Source: an uncultured Prosthecobacter sp.
Lineage (GTDB): Bacteria > Verrucomicrobiota > Verrucomicrobiia > Verrucomicrobiales > Verrucomicrobiaceae
Direction of reading: 5' to 3'
NCBI GenBank assembly: GCA_937941745.1
Contig: CALDGV010000527.1
Span: 1-6,507 of the forward strand
DNA: 6,507 nt
This document shows, one piece after another, positions 1 to 5,651 of this stretch. The notes below the pieces were generated by a model. It ran no database searches. It was not told the origin of the DNA and worked only from the letters and a program-made list of their open reading frames with translations. A program made the translations under genes and the position numbers. The first letter of the stretch is position 1, and each line of letters starts with the position of its first letter.

Positions 1-192
1 CACGTCTTTGAAAAGGAGAGTGTTTCTGCCAACACCCCGACCAACCGCCGCTTCTGCATCAACGGAGTGGCTCTGAAGTTCGTGGAGAAGGGCGGCAAAG
101 CCCCTGAACTGCTCGCCTTGGGCTCCAGCGCCGTAGAAAAGAAGAAGGAAGAAGTCGCCAAGGAGGCTGGAGTTGAGGTGAAGAAACCTTGA
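1..192 (+). CDS. C-terminal end of an unidentified protein (5' truncated)
   Basis: An open frame runs from the first base of the window to a TGA at 190-192 and gives the last 63 residues of a protein whose start lies outside. The first half contains a stretch around NTPTNRRFCINGVALKFVE that looks like ordered, beta-rich sequence. The last 20 or so residues are rich in Lys and Glu (VEKKKEEVAKEAG) and probably form a charged helical tail. Reality is supported by coding-like codon use up to the stop and by the strong same-strand hairpin terminator that begins 26 bases after the stop. I do not recognise the family and too little is present to assign a role. Confidence 0.7.
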   Translation, partial: HVFEKESVSANTPTNRRFCINGVALKFVEKGGKAPELLALGSSAVEKKKEEVAKEAGVEVKKP

Positions 193-218
193 TCCAGTTC
201 ACCAGAAGTTTGGAAGAT

Positions 219-249
219 GCCTTGGGCCCGCTCGGCCCAAGGCTTTTTT
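219..249 (+). terminator. Rho-independent terminator of the plus-strand gene ending at 192
   Basis: The arms GCCTTGGGCC (219-228) and GGCCCAAGGC (234-243) are perfect reverse complements, giving a GC-rich 10-bp stem with a 5-base loop (CGCTC), followed directly by six T residues (244-249). The T-run lies on the plus-strand side, so it acts on the gene ending at 192. Confidence 0.93.
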
Positions 250-268
250 GTGGGAACCACCTGGGCAC

Positions 269-302
269 AAAAAAGCGGAAGGCTGAAAATGTGCCTTCCG
301 CT
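269..302 (-). terminator. Rho-independent terminator of the exported-protein gene
   Basis: AGCGGAAGGC (274-283) and GCCTTCCGCT (293-302) are perfect complements separated by a 9-base loop. On the minus strand the stem is followed by T residues (complement of A at 269-274). It lies 28 bases past the stop of the gene at 331-942 and faces the plus-strand terminator only 19 bases away, so the two convergent genes are insulated from each other. Confidence 0.92.
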
Positions 303-330
303 GTTTGAGTTCGGTTCTTGGAAGCCTCGC

Positions 331-942
331 TTACTTGCTCTTGGCTTCACCTTCACCCTTCGGCTTAGAACCATCGAGGGGGGTGATGATCGGGCGGTCC
401 TTCATTTCCGGAGAAATGGTCCAGGAATCCCCCTGCTTGACGAAGGAAATCAGGAAAAGCTCTTCGATGCGGTCTGTCAGCGTTTCCTGGGAAGTCCGGA
501 CAGTGGCATGCACATAACCCTTCTCCTTCTCCTCGACGAGGCCGAGCACCTCGATCTTGAGGGTTTCCTGCTTGCGCTTGGTGACTTCCGGCGCGGCGTT
601 GATGCGCTTGTGCCAGGCCTCACGATCGAGGATGTAGAATTCCTGAGGGGTCAGCTTCTCAAGTTCGCGAATTTCCTTCACGCCAAAGCGCTCCAGCATC
701 TGCTGCTCCTCCGTCATGGTAGGTGCCGTCTTGATGATGGCGATGGTTTCCTTCTGCTTGCGCTCCAGGGAGGCCGTCTGCAGCAGGCTGGCCGCTGTCT
801 TCCATTCCTGATTGACCACGCAGGAGAGGTACTTTTTGACCAGTTCGCCGCAGGGATGATCCGCAGGAAGCGGTGCGCTGTAGGCGGTGCAGGCAAGGGT
901 GAACGCCAGGGCAAGGCTGGAGACGAGACGGGCAGGGTGCAT
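331..942 (-). CDS. Small exported protein of unknown function, possibly NTF2-like
   Basis: Encodes 203 residues. The N-terminus (MHPARLVSSLALAFTLACTAYSAP) is a clear signal peptide: a basic start, a hydrophobic core at about 6-18, and probable cleavage near AYS-A at 20-24. A Cys at 18 is preceded by TLA, which is a poor lipobox, so a lipoprotein is possible but less likely. The mature part begins with a helix holding Cys31 and Cys41, then a long charged helical stretch (about 57-125), then beta-rich sequence ending in FVKQGDSWTI (168-177). That ending is typical of NTF2-like/SnoaL-type folds, but the resemblance is weak. The tail is Lys/Gly/Glu-rich. An upstream in-frame ATG at 1084-1086 would put 48 unsuited residues before the signal peptide and lies upstream of the probable promoter, so the start at 942 is preferred. 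No clear Shine-Dalgarno sequence precedes it. Function unknown. Confidence 0.8.
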   Translation of the reverse strand: MHPARLVSSLALAFTLACTAYSAPLPADHPCGELVKKYLSCVVNQEWKTAASLLQTASLERKQKETIAIIKTAPTMTEEQQMLERFGVKEIRELEKLTPQEFYILDREAWHKRINAAPEVTKRKQETLKIEVLGLVEEKEKGYVHATVRTSQETLTDRIEELFLISFVKQGDSWTISPEMKDRPIITPLDGSKPKGEGEAKSK

Positions 943-985
943 AAGGCTGGGTTTGACCGAGCAGAAGGAAAAACGTTCGGGCAGC

Positions 986-1014
986 TTTCTAGCCCGCTGG
1001 CCGAATGGCGTCAA
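986..1014 (-). promoter_or_regulatory. Probable promoter of the exported-protein gene
   Basis: On the minus strand, TTGACG (complement of 1009-1014; 5 of 6 matches to the -35 consensus) is followed by exactly 17 bases and then TAGAAA (complement of 986-991; 4 of 6 matches to the -10 consensus). Transcription would start near 979, leaving a leader of about 37 bases before the ATG at 942. This also argues against the longer reading frame that starts at 1086. Confidence 0.55.
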
Positions 1015-1015
1015 A

Positions 1016-1028
1016 TGGAGACTCTCCA
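1016..1028. promoter_or_regulatory. 13-bp perfect palindrome next to the -35 box (possible operator)
   Basis: TGGAGA-C-TCTCCA is a perfect inverted repeat with a single central base. It ends one base from the -35 hexamer of the promoter at 986-1014, a usual position for an activator or repressor site. The short arms mean chance cannot be excluded, and no regulator gene is present in the window. Confidence 0.35.
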
Positions 1029-1103
1029 CGATGCAGTGCCTCCGTGAATGGCGGGCAAACCGGTTCTGGCAAAGCTCTACATGCACCGCTGCATCGGGCA
1101 GCT

Positions 1104-1142
1104 AAAAAAACGGCGGCAGCCCTTTCTCAGGAACTGCCGCCG
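1104..1142 (-). terminator. Rho-independent terminator of the isomerase-aldolase unit
   Basis: CGGCGGCAG (1111-1119) and CTGCCGCCG (1134-1142) pair perfectly as a 9-bp stem with a 14-base loop. On the minus strand the stem is followed by seven T residues (complement of 1104-1110). It begins 22 bases beyond the aldolase stop codon and ends the two-gene unit. Confidence 0.92.
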
Positions 1143-1164
1143 GATCACCTTCCGAGGGAAGAAG

Positions 1165-1995
1165 TTACTTGATGAGGCTCAGCGCCTTTTTCACGCTCGC
1201 ACCATCGTGCACCATGGCCATCAGGGCCTGGGTGATGCCCTTGGGCTTCGGATGCTGGATGACATTGCGGCCATAGACAATGCCCGCTGCTCCCTGCTCC
1301 AGAAGGCCCTGCGTGCGCTCCAGGATCTCCTTGTCACTGACACGACCGCCACCGCGAACCAGCACCGGGATGCCACCCGCGGTTTCCACAACCTTGTGAT
1401 AGACGCTCACATCATCCGTAGGATCGGCCTTGATGATGTCGGCCCCCAACTCCACCGCCTGACGAACCAGGTGCATGATGGCCGTGAGGTCGCCATTCAC
1501 CATGTAGCCACCGGCTTGATCGTTCGGGCGGAAGACAAGGGGCTCCACCATCATCGGCATGCCGTAGTAGTCGGCCTGCGGCTTGAGGCGGAGGATGTTG
1601 TCCACACACTGCTCATGCACTTCAGGCGCTCCTGGAATCTGGAAGAGGTTCACACACACGCAGGCGGCGTCGTAGCGCACGGCCTGGAGCATGGTCTCCT
1701 CAATCATGAGGCTGAAGCGGGAGGAAGGCAGTTCCTTGCCGTAGATGTTGGCCACGTCCGTGCGCAGCACGAGGCTGGGCTTGAAGCGGCCGGGGATTTC
1801 CTGGAGATGACGCGCCTGGCCCAGCGTGAGCTGGATGGCGTCAGGCGCGGCGTCCACGAGGGTCTTCACGACCTTGCGCATGTCCTCGATGCCCTGAAGG
1901 AATCCAGGCTGGTTGAAGAATCCATGGTCCACGGCGACATCGAAGCAGCGGCCGGACTTGGCGTTGAAAAGGCGGTTGAGACGAAACTGTTTCAT
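1165..1995 (-). CDS. DhnA/LacD-type class I (Schiff-base) aldolase
   Basis: A 276-residue cytoplasmic TIM-barrel aldolase of the archaeal-type FBP aldolase (DhnA/FbaB/LsrF) and LacD/YihT superfamily, at the usual length. Visible landmarks: VAVDHGFF (20-27) with the conserved Asp23-His24 on the first strand; GADIIKADP (184-192) with Lys189 as the expected Schiff-base lysine; VLVRGGGR (211-218) and GAAGIVYGRNVIQ (235-247), the glycine-rich phosphate-binding loops. At the strand carrying the Trp and Tyr acid/base residues of archaeal FBP aldolase this protein reads MVEPLVF (149-155), closer to the Glu-Pro pattern I recall from LacD/YihT-like enzymes. The substrate is therefore probably a different ketose phosphate and not FBP; that is inference. 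It lies 37 bases downstream of the xylose-isomerase-like gene on the same strand with a terminator just after it, so co-transcription is likely. No Shine-Dalgarno sequence is seen; the leader is pyrimidine-rich and holds a tandem repeat. Generic annotation could read fructose-bisphosphate aldolase. Confidence 0.9.
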   Translation of the reverse strand: MKQFRLNRLFNAKSGRCFDVAVDHGFFNQPGFLQGIEDMRKVVKTLVDAAPDAIQLTLGQARHLQEIPGRFKPSLVLRTDVANIYGKELPSSRFSLMIEETMLQAVRYDAACVCVNLFQIPGAPEVHEQCVDNILRLKPQADYYGMPMMVEPLVFRPNDQAGGYMVNGDLTAIMHLVRQAVELGADIIKADPTDDVSVYHKVVETAGGIPVLVRGGGRVSDKEILERTQGLLEQGAAGIVYGRNVIQHPKPKGITQALMAMVHDGASVKKALSLIK

Positions 1996-2004
1996 GAGGG
2001 AATT

Positions 2005-2030
2005 TAGAGGGGGTAGGTAGAGGGGGTAGG
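2005..2030. repeat. Perfect 13-bp tandem duplication between isomerase and aldolase genes
   Basis: TAGAGGGGGTAGG occurs twice with no gap (2005-2017 and 2018-2030). It fills most of the 37-base gap between the two genes. On the transcribed strand it reads as a C-rich, pyrimidine-rich leader ending 9 bases before the aldolase ATG. It may be a slippage product, or it may affect aldolase translation. Confidence 0.9.
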
Positions 2031-2032
2031 GA

Positions 2033-3076
2033 TTAACGGACGCCCATGATGTGCTTCATGATGGCAAGTTCCAGCGCTTCGTAGTCGCGGGCATCAATCA
2101 TCTGCTGCTCGAGCTTGCGGTCCCAGGAGCGGACTTTGTCCACAAGGTGCATGAAAATCTCGCGGCTGCCCTTGAGGTGGGAGGTGACGCCTTTACCCTT
2201 CTGGGTGCGCATCGCCTTCACATCGAGGCCGATGAATTCGCCGCGCTGGCCGTAACCCGCCTCCTCCAGCACGCGGACCTGGTTGAAGGCTCCGCGAAGG
2301 TTGGCGGTGCCGAAGTTCTTGTCCTGATCATACTTGAGGCCGTTCTGGTCATTGAGGTGCACGCTGCCCAGCTTGTCATGGGCGAGGGCGAAGGCCATCT
2401 CATCGCTGGCATCAAGACCGGCGAGCAGCGCGTGGGCGGTTTCGATGAGGCCTTTGACACGCTTCGGATCGCTGGAGGCATAGGCCAGTGCCACGGCGTG
2501 GCCGATGGTGGGCACGTAAGCCGCGTCCGTGGGTTCATTGGGCTTGGGCTCAATCCAGATTTCGATGTCCTTGTCATGCGCGAGCATGGCATTGACCGTT
2601 TCCAGGATGCGCTGATAGGCCACGCGGGCGTTCTTGCTCTCGCGGATGTAGCTGCCTTCACGGGCCAGCCAGAGCACGATGGCTCCGCAGCCGATCTCGC
2701 GGGCGACATCAATCGTGCGCAGGGTGCGGTCCAAGGCGTAACGACGGTCCTTGGCGCTGTTGGAGGTGTAGCCGCCGTCCACCGTGCGAGGATCGAACCA
2801 GAGACGGGGCGCAACGAACTCAGGCGTGAGGCCCTGGTTATCGAGCATCCTTTTCACCTTGGCGCACTGCTTGGAGATCTGCGCCGGGGTCAGACCGTCA
2901 ATGCCGGGAACGACGTCGTCATCATGAAACTGCACGCCATCAAAACCGAGCGGCTTGTAGAGGGCGAACTTCTTCTCGTGGGGAAACACGGGGCGCACTT
3001 CAGGGCCGAAGGGGTCCCCCCCCTCGCTGATGTTCCAGGGGCCGAAGGAAAAACGATACTTGGTTGGTTTGCTCAT
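2033..3076 (-). CDS. Xylose-isomerase-like sugar isomerase (TIM barrel) with altered metal site
   Basis: A 347-residue protein clearly related to xylose isomerases of the short (Streptomyces) type, which are around 390 residues; it is shorter at the C-terminus. Matching motifs: FHDDDVVPG (50-58) with the catalytic His51/Asp54 pair; WIEPKPNEP (174-182) with metal ligand Glu176 and Lys178; ETAH (212-215) giving Glu212 and His215; NGLKYDQD (245-252) with Asp250 and Asp252; and Asp285 in GLDVK. At the position of the Streptomyces ligand Asp245 (HIDLNGQ) this protein reads SVHLNDQ, so His240 replaces Asp. The expected reaction is metal-dependent aldose-ketose isomerisation, but xylose may not be the substrate. 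No signal peptide is present, so it should be cytoplasmic. It is the first gene of a probable two-gene unit with the aldolase. The ATG at 3074-3076 fits the family's N-terminus; the leader has no Shine-Dalgarno sequence. Confidence 0.92.
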   Translation of the reverse strand: MSKPTKYRFSFGPWNISEGGDPFGPEVRPVFPHEKKFALYKPLGFDGVQFHDDDVVPGIDGLTPAQISKQCAKVKRMLDNQGLTPEFVAPRLWFDPRTVDGGYTSNSAKDRRYALDRTLRTIDVAREIGCGAIVLWLAREGSYIRESKNARVAYQRILETVNAMLAHDKDIEIWIEPKPNEPTDAAYVPTIGHAVALAYASSDPKRVKGLIETAHALLAGLDASDEMAFALAHDKLGSVHLNDQNGLKYDQDKNFGTANLRGAFNQVRVLEEAGYGQRGEFIGLDVKAMRTQKGKGVTSHLKGSREIFMHLVDKVRSWDRKLEQQMIDARDYEALELAIMKHIMGVR

Positions 3077-3122
3077 GGCAGACGTGGTTATGCGCCATCA
3101 CCACCCCTCTGGCTACGCCTCC

Positions 3123-3141
3123 AGTCTCAAAGTGTGAGACT
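3123..3141. promoter_or_regulatory. Operator-like dyad AGTCTCA-N5-TGAGACT
   Basis: Two perfect 7-bp inverted arms (3123-3129 and 3135-3141) flank a 5-base centre. The dyad abuts the probable -10 box of the isomerase promoter and covers the expected transcription start near 3135, the classic place for a repressor to bind. There is no T-run, so it is not a terminator. The regulator is not encoded in the window. Confidence 0.6.
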
Positions 3142-3150
3142 ATTGTATCA
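3142..3150 (-). promoter_or_regulatory. Extended -10 promoter of the isomerase-aldolase unit
   Basis: On the minus strand the sequence reads TGATACAAT: a TGn extension followed by TACAAT, 5 of 6 matches to the -10 consensus. No good -35 hexamer is found 15-18 bases upstream, which is common for extended -10 promoters. The predicted start near 3135 leaves a leader of about 60 bases before the ATG at 3076. The surrounding AT-rich patch stands out from the GC-rich background. Confidence 0.5.
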
Positions 3151-3225
3151 ATCTAGACCCCTGAACCTTTCTTCGAGGGAGATGAATGGCGCTATTCGGG
3201 TCAGACGGCACCTCAGCGATCATGC

Positions 3226-4353
3226 TTAGAGCTTTGCCTGCTGCCGCAGGACCAGACCAACGGCTTCATCCAGAGCTTTCGGACCTGCCTTGCTTCCCGA
3301 ATTGGTCACAGCCAGCATGGCAAATCCCTTCTCGGGAGCCACCCAGGCGACACTATGGTTCATGGTGTTGCTGCCATTGTGGGTGATCACCTGCCCTCCC
3401 CATTGCCTTTCCGTGGCATGCCACCCGTAGGCATAAGATTCTCCAGCCTGGGTCGGCCTATGCAAATGCCTCCAGACTTCGGCTCCTTTCAAAAGCTGAG
3501 CCGTGCCTTTGGCTCCCTGCAAATGCCCGGCAATGAACCGAGCCCAGTCCTCCAGCGGCATATGCACGGTGCCGGCAGGTCCCAAAGGCGGCGGATTGTC
3601 CACTTCCGGACCATTCTTTCGGGTCGGCTCGCTGTTGGCCAGATGAGGCCAGGGCTGGTCCAGCTTTCCAGGAGTGCCCGTGCCGCCAAAGCCCGCCCTG
3701 GTGATCCCCAGAGGAGCGAACAGTTTCTGCTGCATGGATTCCTCCCAGGAGGCATTCCAGACTTTTTCCAGCATGTGTCCAGCAAGGGCGTATCCCCAGT
3801 TGGAATACAAATGCTTCGTCCCTGGAGCAGGCAGGTCCTCCAAAGCCACGGCCATGCGCAAAACAGCCGCCCTCTGCTCGCGGACATCCTTTCCACCCAG
3901 CGCTGCCATGCCCCACATGGCATTCGCGGGCAGCCCCGACCAGTGGCTGAGAAGGTGCGTGAGCGTGGCCTGCGACAAAGGATGCTTCTTCAAGTCGCGC
4001 TGCTGGGGAAAAATCTCTGCCAAAGTGCTGTTCCAGCGCAGTTTGCCCTCCTGCACCGCCAGCGCAGCCAAGGTGGAGGTCATCGCCTTAGTGTTGGAAC
4101 CAAGATGCCAGAGGTCATTCAGACCAGCTGGGACATCGCTTCCCTTCTTCCGCACGCCGACGACGGCTCCTGCCTCCATGCCGTTGATGGTCACCCAGGC
4201 CGCACCGAGCGCGGGGAGGTCGTGCTTAAGCCGGATTTTCTCCAACTCATCCCTCCAGGGAGCCTGCGCTGGCTCTGCAGCGCACAGGGTCTTGCAGGAT
4301 AAAGCCGTGACCAACGAACTGGCGAGCCATTGGCGGCGGGTTTGCAGCATCAT
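3226..4353 (-). CDS. Exported serine hydrolase, class C beta-lactamase/PBP family
   Basis: A 375-residue protein of the beta-lactamase (class C, AmpC/esterase/D-aminopeptidase-like) family. The nucleophile motif SxxK is S86-N-T-K89, the second motif YxN is Y183-S-N185, and the third, usually KTG or HxG, is H325-N-G327; all three are intact and normally spaced. The N-terminus TRRQWLASSLVTALS (5-19) matches a twin-arginine signal with a following hydrophobic stretch and probable cleavage near CAA or AQA (24-31), so it should act outside the cytoplasmic membrane. Family members cleave peptidoglycan peptides, esters or beta-lactams; the sequence alone does not say which, and nothing points to a resistance role. 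Two adjacent ATG codons (4353 and 4350) could start translation; a GGAG at 4365-4368 is 11 bases before the first. A terminator separates it from the upstream ThuA gene, and no terminator is visible after its own stop. Confidence 0.92.
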   Translation of the reverse strand: MMLQTRRQWLASSLVTALSCKTLCAAEPAQAPWRDELEKIRLKHDLPALGAAWVTINGMEAGAVVGVRKKGSDVPAGLNDLWHLGSNTKAMTSTLAALAVQEGKLRWNSTLAEIFPQQRDLKKHPLSQATLTHLLSHWSGLPANAMWGMAALGGKDVREQRAAVLRMAVALEDLPAPGTKHLYSNWGYALAGHMLEKVWNASWEESMQQKLFAPLGITRAGFGGTGTPGKLDQPWPHLANSEPTRKNGPEVDNPPPLGPAGTVHMPLEDWARFIAGHLQGAKGTAQLLKGAEVWRHLHRPTQAGESYAYGWHATERQWGGQVITHNGSNTMNHSVAWVAPEKGFAMLAVTNSGSKAGPKALDEAVGLVLRQQAKL

Positions 4354-4401
4354 GCCTCATCCAACTCCATGAAGAACTGGCAAGGCAATCCTCAATTCCT
4401 G

Positions 4402-4435
4402 CAAAACAACGAAGGCGGCCCAAAGGCCGCCTTCG
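4402..4435 (-). terminator. Rho-independent terminator of the ThuA-domain gene
   Basis: CGAAGGCGGCC (4410-4420) and GGCCGCCTTCG (4425-4435) pair perfectly as an 11-bp stem with a 4-base loop (CAAA). On the minus strand it is followed by TTGTTTT (complement of 4403-4409). It begins 21 bases past the stop at 4457 and isolates the ThuA gene from the serine hydrolase gene. Confidence 0.88.
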
Positions 4436-4456
4436 CGAAAAAAGGAGAAACCAGGC

Positions 4457-5494
4457 TTACTTGAGGTCGGCAGGCTTCACACCGCGCTTGAAGGCACGGA
4501 AGCGGTGCGGGTCATTCATGTCCGTGCCGTCCTTGGTGCCATACATCAGAGGCTGGTAGCTGCCCACATAGCTGACATCTGCAGAAGCCGGAACCTCGAG
4601 TCCCAGGCCCCAGTAAACGCCGTTCACCACCAGACGACGAAGCCCTTCGCTCAGAAGGTCGGTGGCCGCACCCATGGTCGTGCAGACGACTTTGTTGGTC
4701 TTGCCAGCCTCGTTTTTCACTTCCCGAGCCCAGGCGATGGGCATCATGGGATCATTCACATCCTGCTCCACGCCGGCACGATTCTTTTTCCGATAGCTGG
4801 CCGGAGGGCTGGTGGGCTCCATGCCCGCCAAAACCTGACCGCGGGCAAGGATCACGGCATCCGCGGGTGGTGCGGCCTCATAGACATCCGTGGTGCCAAA
4901 AAGGTCGCTGACCCCGCGCAGGACAGGGTGATCCTTGGCAGTAGCTTCGATCACGCCCTTGGTCGCCTCAGCACGATGCTTGCCCCAGTGGCTGACCCAG
5001 GTTTCCCCGAGGAAGATGCGGCCAAAGCCACCTTCCTTGTTGTTCCAGGCCCAGGCACCATAGGTGCTGTCCTTGGCCATGTTGAAGGCATGTGTGGCTG
5101 TGCGCAGCCCGATGATCGGCACGCCGCGCTGCACGGCAGCATGGAAATGCTTCATGGCCTCGTCCGGCCAGTGGCGGAAGCGGATCAGCATCACGATGGC
5201 ATCTGCACTGTCGAGTGCCGTAGGATTGGTGAGGCTGGCCTGATTGTTGGAATCAATGAATCCCTCCTTGTCCACGGAGAACAGCACCGTGGTCTTGAAC
5301 CCATGATGCTTGCTCAGGATCTTCGCCAGCATCGGCAGCCCCTCCTCGCTGCGGTATTCCTCATCACCGGAGATCAGGACGATGTGCTTGCCCTTGGCTT
5401 CCCCTTGCGGTTCGAAGCTGATGAAGTCATCCGCAGCCGGGCAGGCGGCGAGCGGAAGGGTGGAAAGGAGGGCGCAGAAGGTGCGGCGGTTCAT
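4457..5494 (-). CDS. ThuA-domain lipoprotein (trehalose-utilization-like fold)
   Basis: A 345-residue protein with a ThuA-like domain (class I glutamine-amidotransferase-like fold) at roughly 36-300. Typical stretches are KHIVLISGDEEYRSEEGLPML (start of the fold; the first strand and the loop after it), ADAIVMLIRFRHWPDEAM (97-114), GVPIIGLRTATHAF (124-137) and DHPVLRGVSDLF (188-199). ThuA-like proteins are abundant in secreted form in Planctomycetes and Verrucomicrobia, often near carbohydrate genes; their activity is mostly unproven, though some act in sugar-disaccharide (keto-trehalose type) metabolism. The N-terminus MNRRTFCALLSTLPLAAC has a twin-arginine pair and a good lipobox, LAAC at 15-18, so Cys18 is the probable lipid-modified residue and the protein a Tat-exported lipoprotein. 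The start is well placed for this signal, but the preceding bases are pyrimidine-rich and show no Shine-Dalgarno sequence. The gene has its own terminator and diverges from the photolyase-like gene across 157 bases in which no clear promoter is seen. Confidence 0.9.
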   Translation of the reverse strand: MNRRTFCALLSTLPLAACPAADDFISFEPQGEAKGKHIVLISGDEEYRSEEGLPMLAKILSKHHGFKTTVLFSVDKEGFIDSNNQASLTNPTALDSADAIVMLIRFRHWPDEAMKHFHAAVQRGVPIIGLRTATHAFNMAKDSTYGAWAWNNKEGGFGRIFLGETWVSHWGKHRAEATKGVIEATAKDHPVLRGVSDLFGTTDVYEAAPPADAVILARGQVLAGMEPTSPPASYRKKNRAGVEQDVNDPMMPIAWAREVKNEAGKTNKVVCTTMGAATDLLSEGLRRLVVNGVYWGLGLEVPASADVSYVGSYQPLMYGTKDGTDMNDPHRFRAFKRGVKPADLK

Positions 5495-5651
5495 AGGCAG
5501 GAGGGTTGGAGGATGAATGCTGAGCTAAGACGGCTGCCGCCGTCCATCGCTTTCCACAGCAAAGGTCATTTCCGGACGAAAAAAATCGTTCCCGGCACTT
5601 CTGGCGTTGTTGGCTGCGCCCACAGGGCTGGGCAGGTCGTTTGACGAGAAC

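Noticed and set aside
943..1086. 48-residue N-terminal extension of the exported protein starting at 1086
   Set aside because: It would bury the signal peptide and would start upstream of the well-spaced promoter at 986-1014.
1081..1094. Short inverted repeat ATGCA-CCGC-TGCAT
   Set aside because: Only 5-bp arms, next to a real terminator and with no clear relation to a promoter; probably chance.
217..2007. Two consecutive plus-strand open frames (217-1047 and 1048-2007)
   Set aside because: They lie antisense to the exported-protein and aldolase genes and read through the hairpin terminators at 219-302 and 1104-1142. The promoter, terminators and protein motifs all support the minus strand.
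2051..3229. Long plus-strand open frame (392 codons) opposite the isomerase gene
   Set aside because: It is the antisense shadow of a gene with clear xylose-isomerase motifs. Its translation is low in complexity (Gly, Ala, His, Val) and has no recognisable domain. GC-rich codon use commonly leaves this frame open.
3226..4353. Reading the serine hydrolase as a beta-lactamase resistance gene
   Set aside because: The SxxK, YxN and HxG motifs are shared by esterases, peptidases and peptidoglycan enzymes of the same fold; nothing here is specific to resistance, and no mobile element is nearby.
5529..5544. Hairpin GACGGC-TGCC-GCCGTC in the gap between the ThuA and photolyase-like genes
   Set aside because: A 6-bp stem with no T-run on either side; too weak to call a terminator or attenuator.
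5579..5585. Run of seven A residues, possible terminator or promoter element
   Set aside because: The flanking complementarity is only about four bases, and no -35/-10 pair with sensible spacing was found for either divergent gene.
4505..5644. Long plus-strand open frame (379 codons) opposite the ThuA gene
   Set aside because: Antisense shadow of the ThuA-domain gene; no domain, no ribosome binding site, and it runs through the ThuA gene's own leader.
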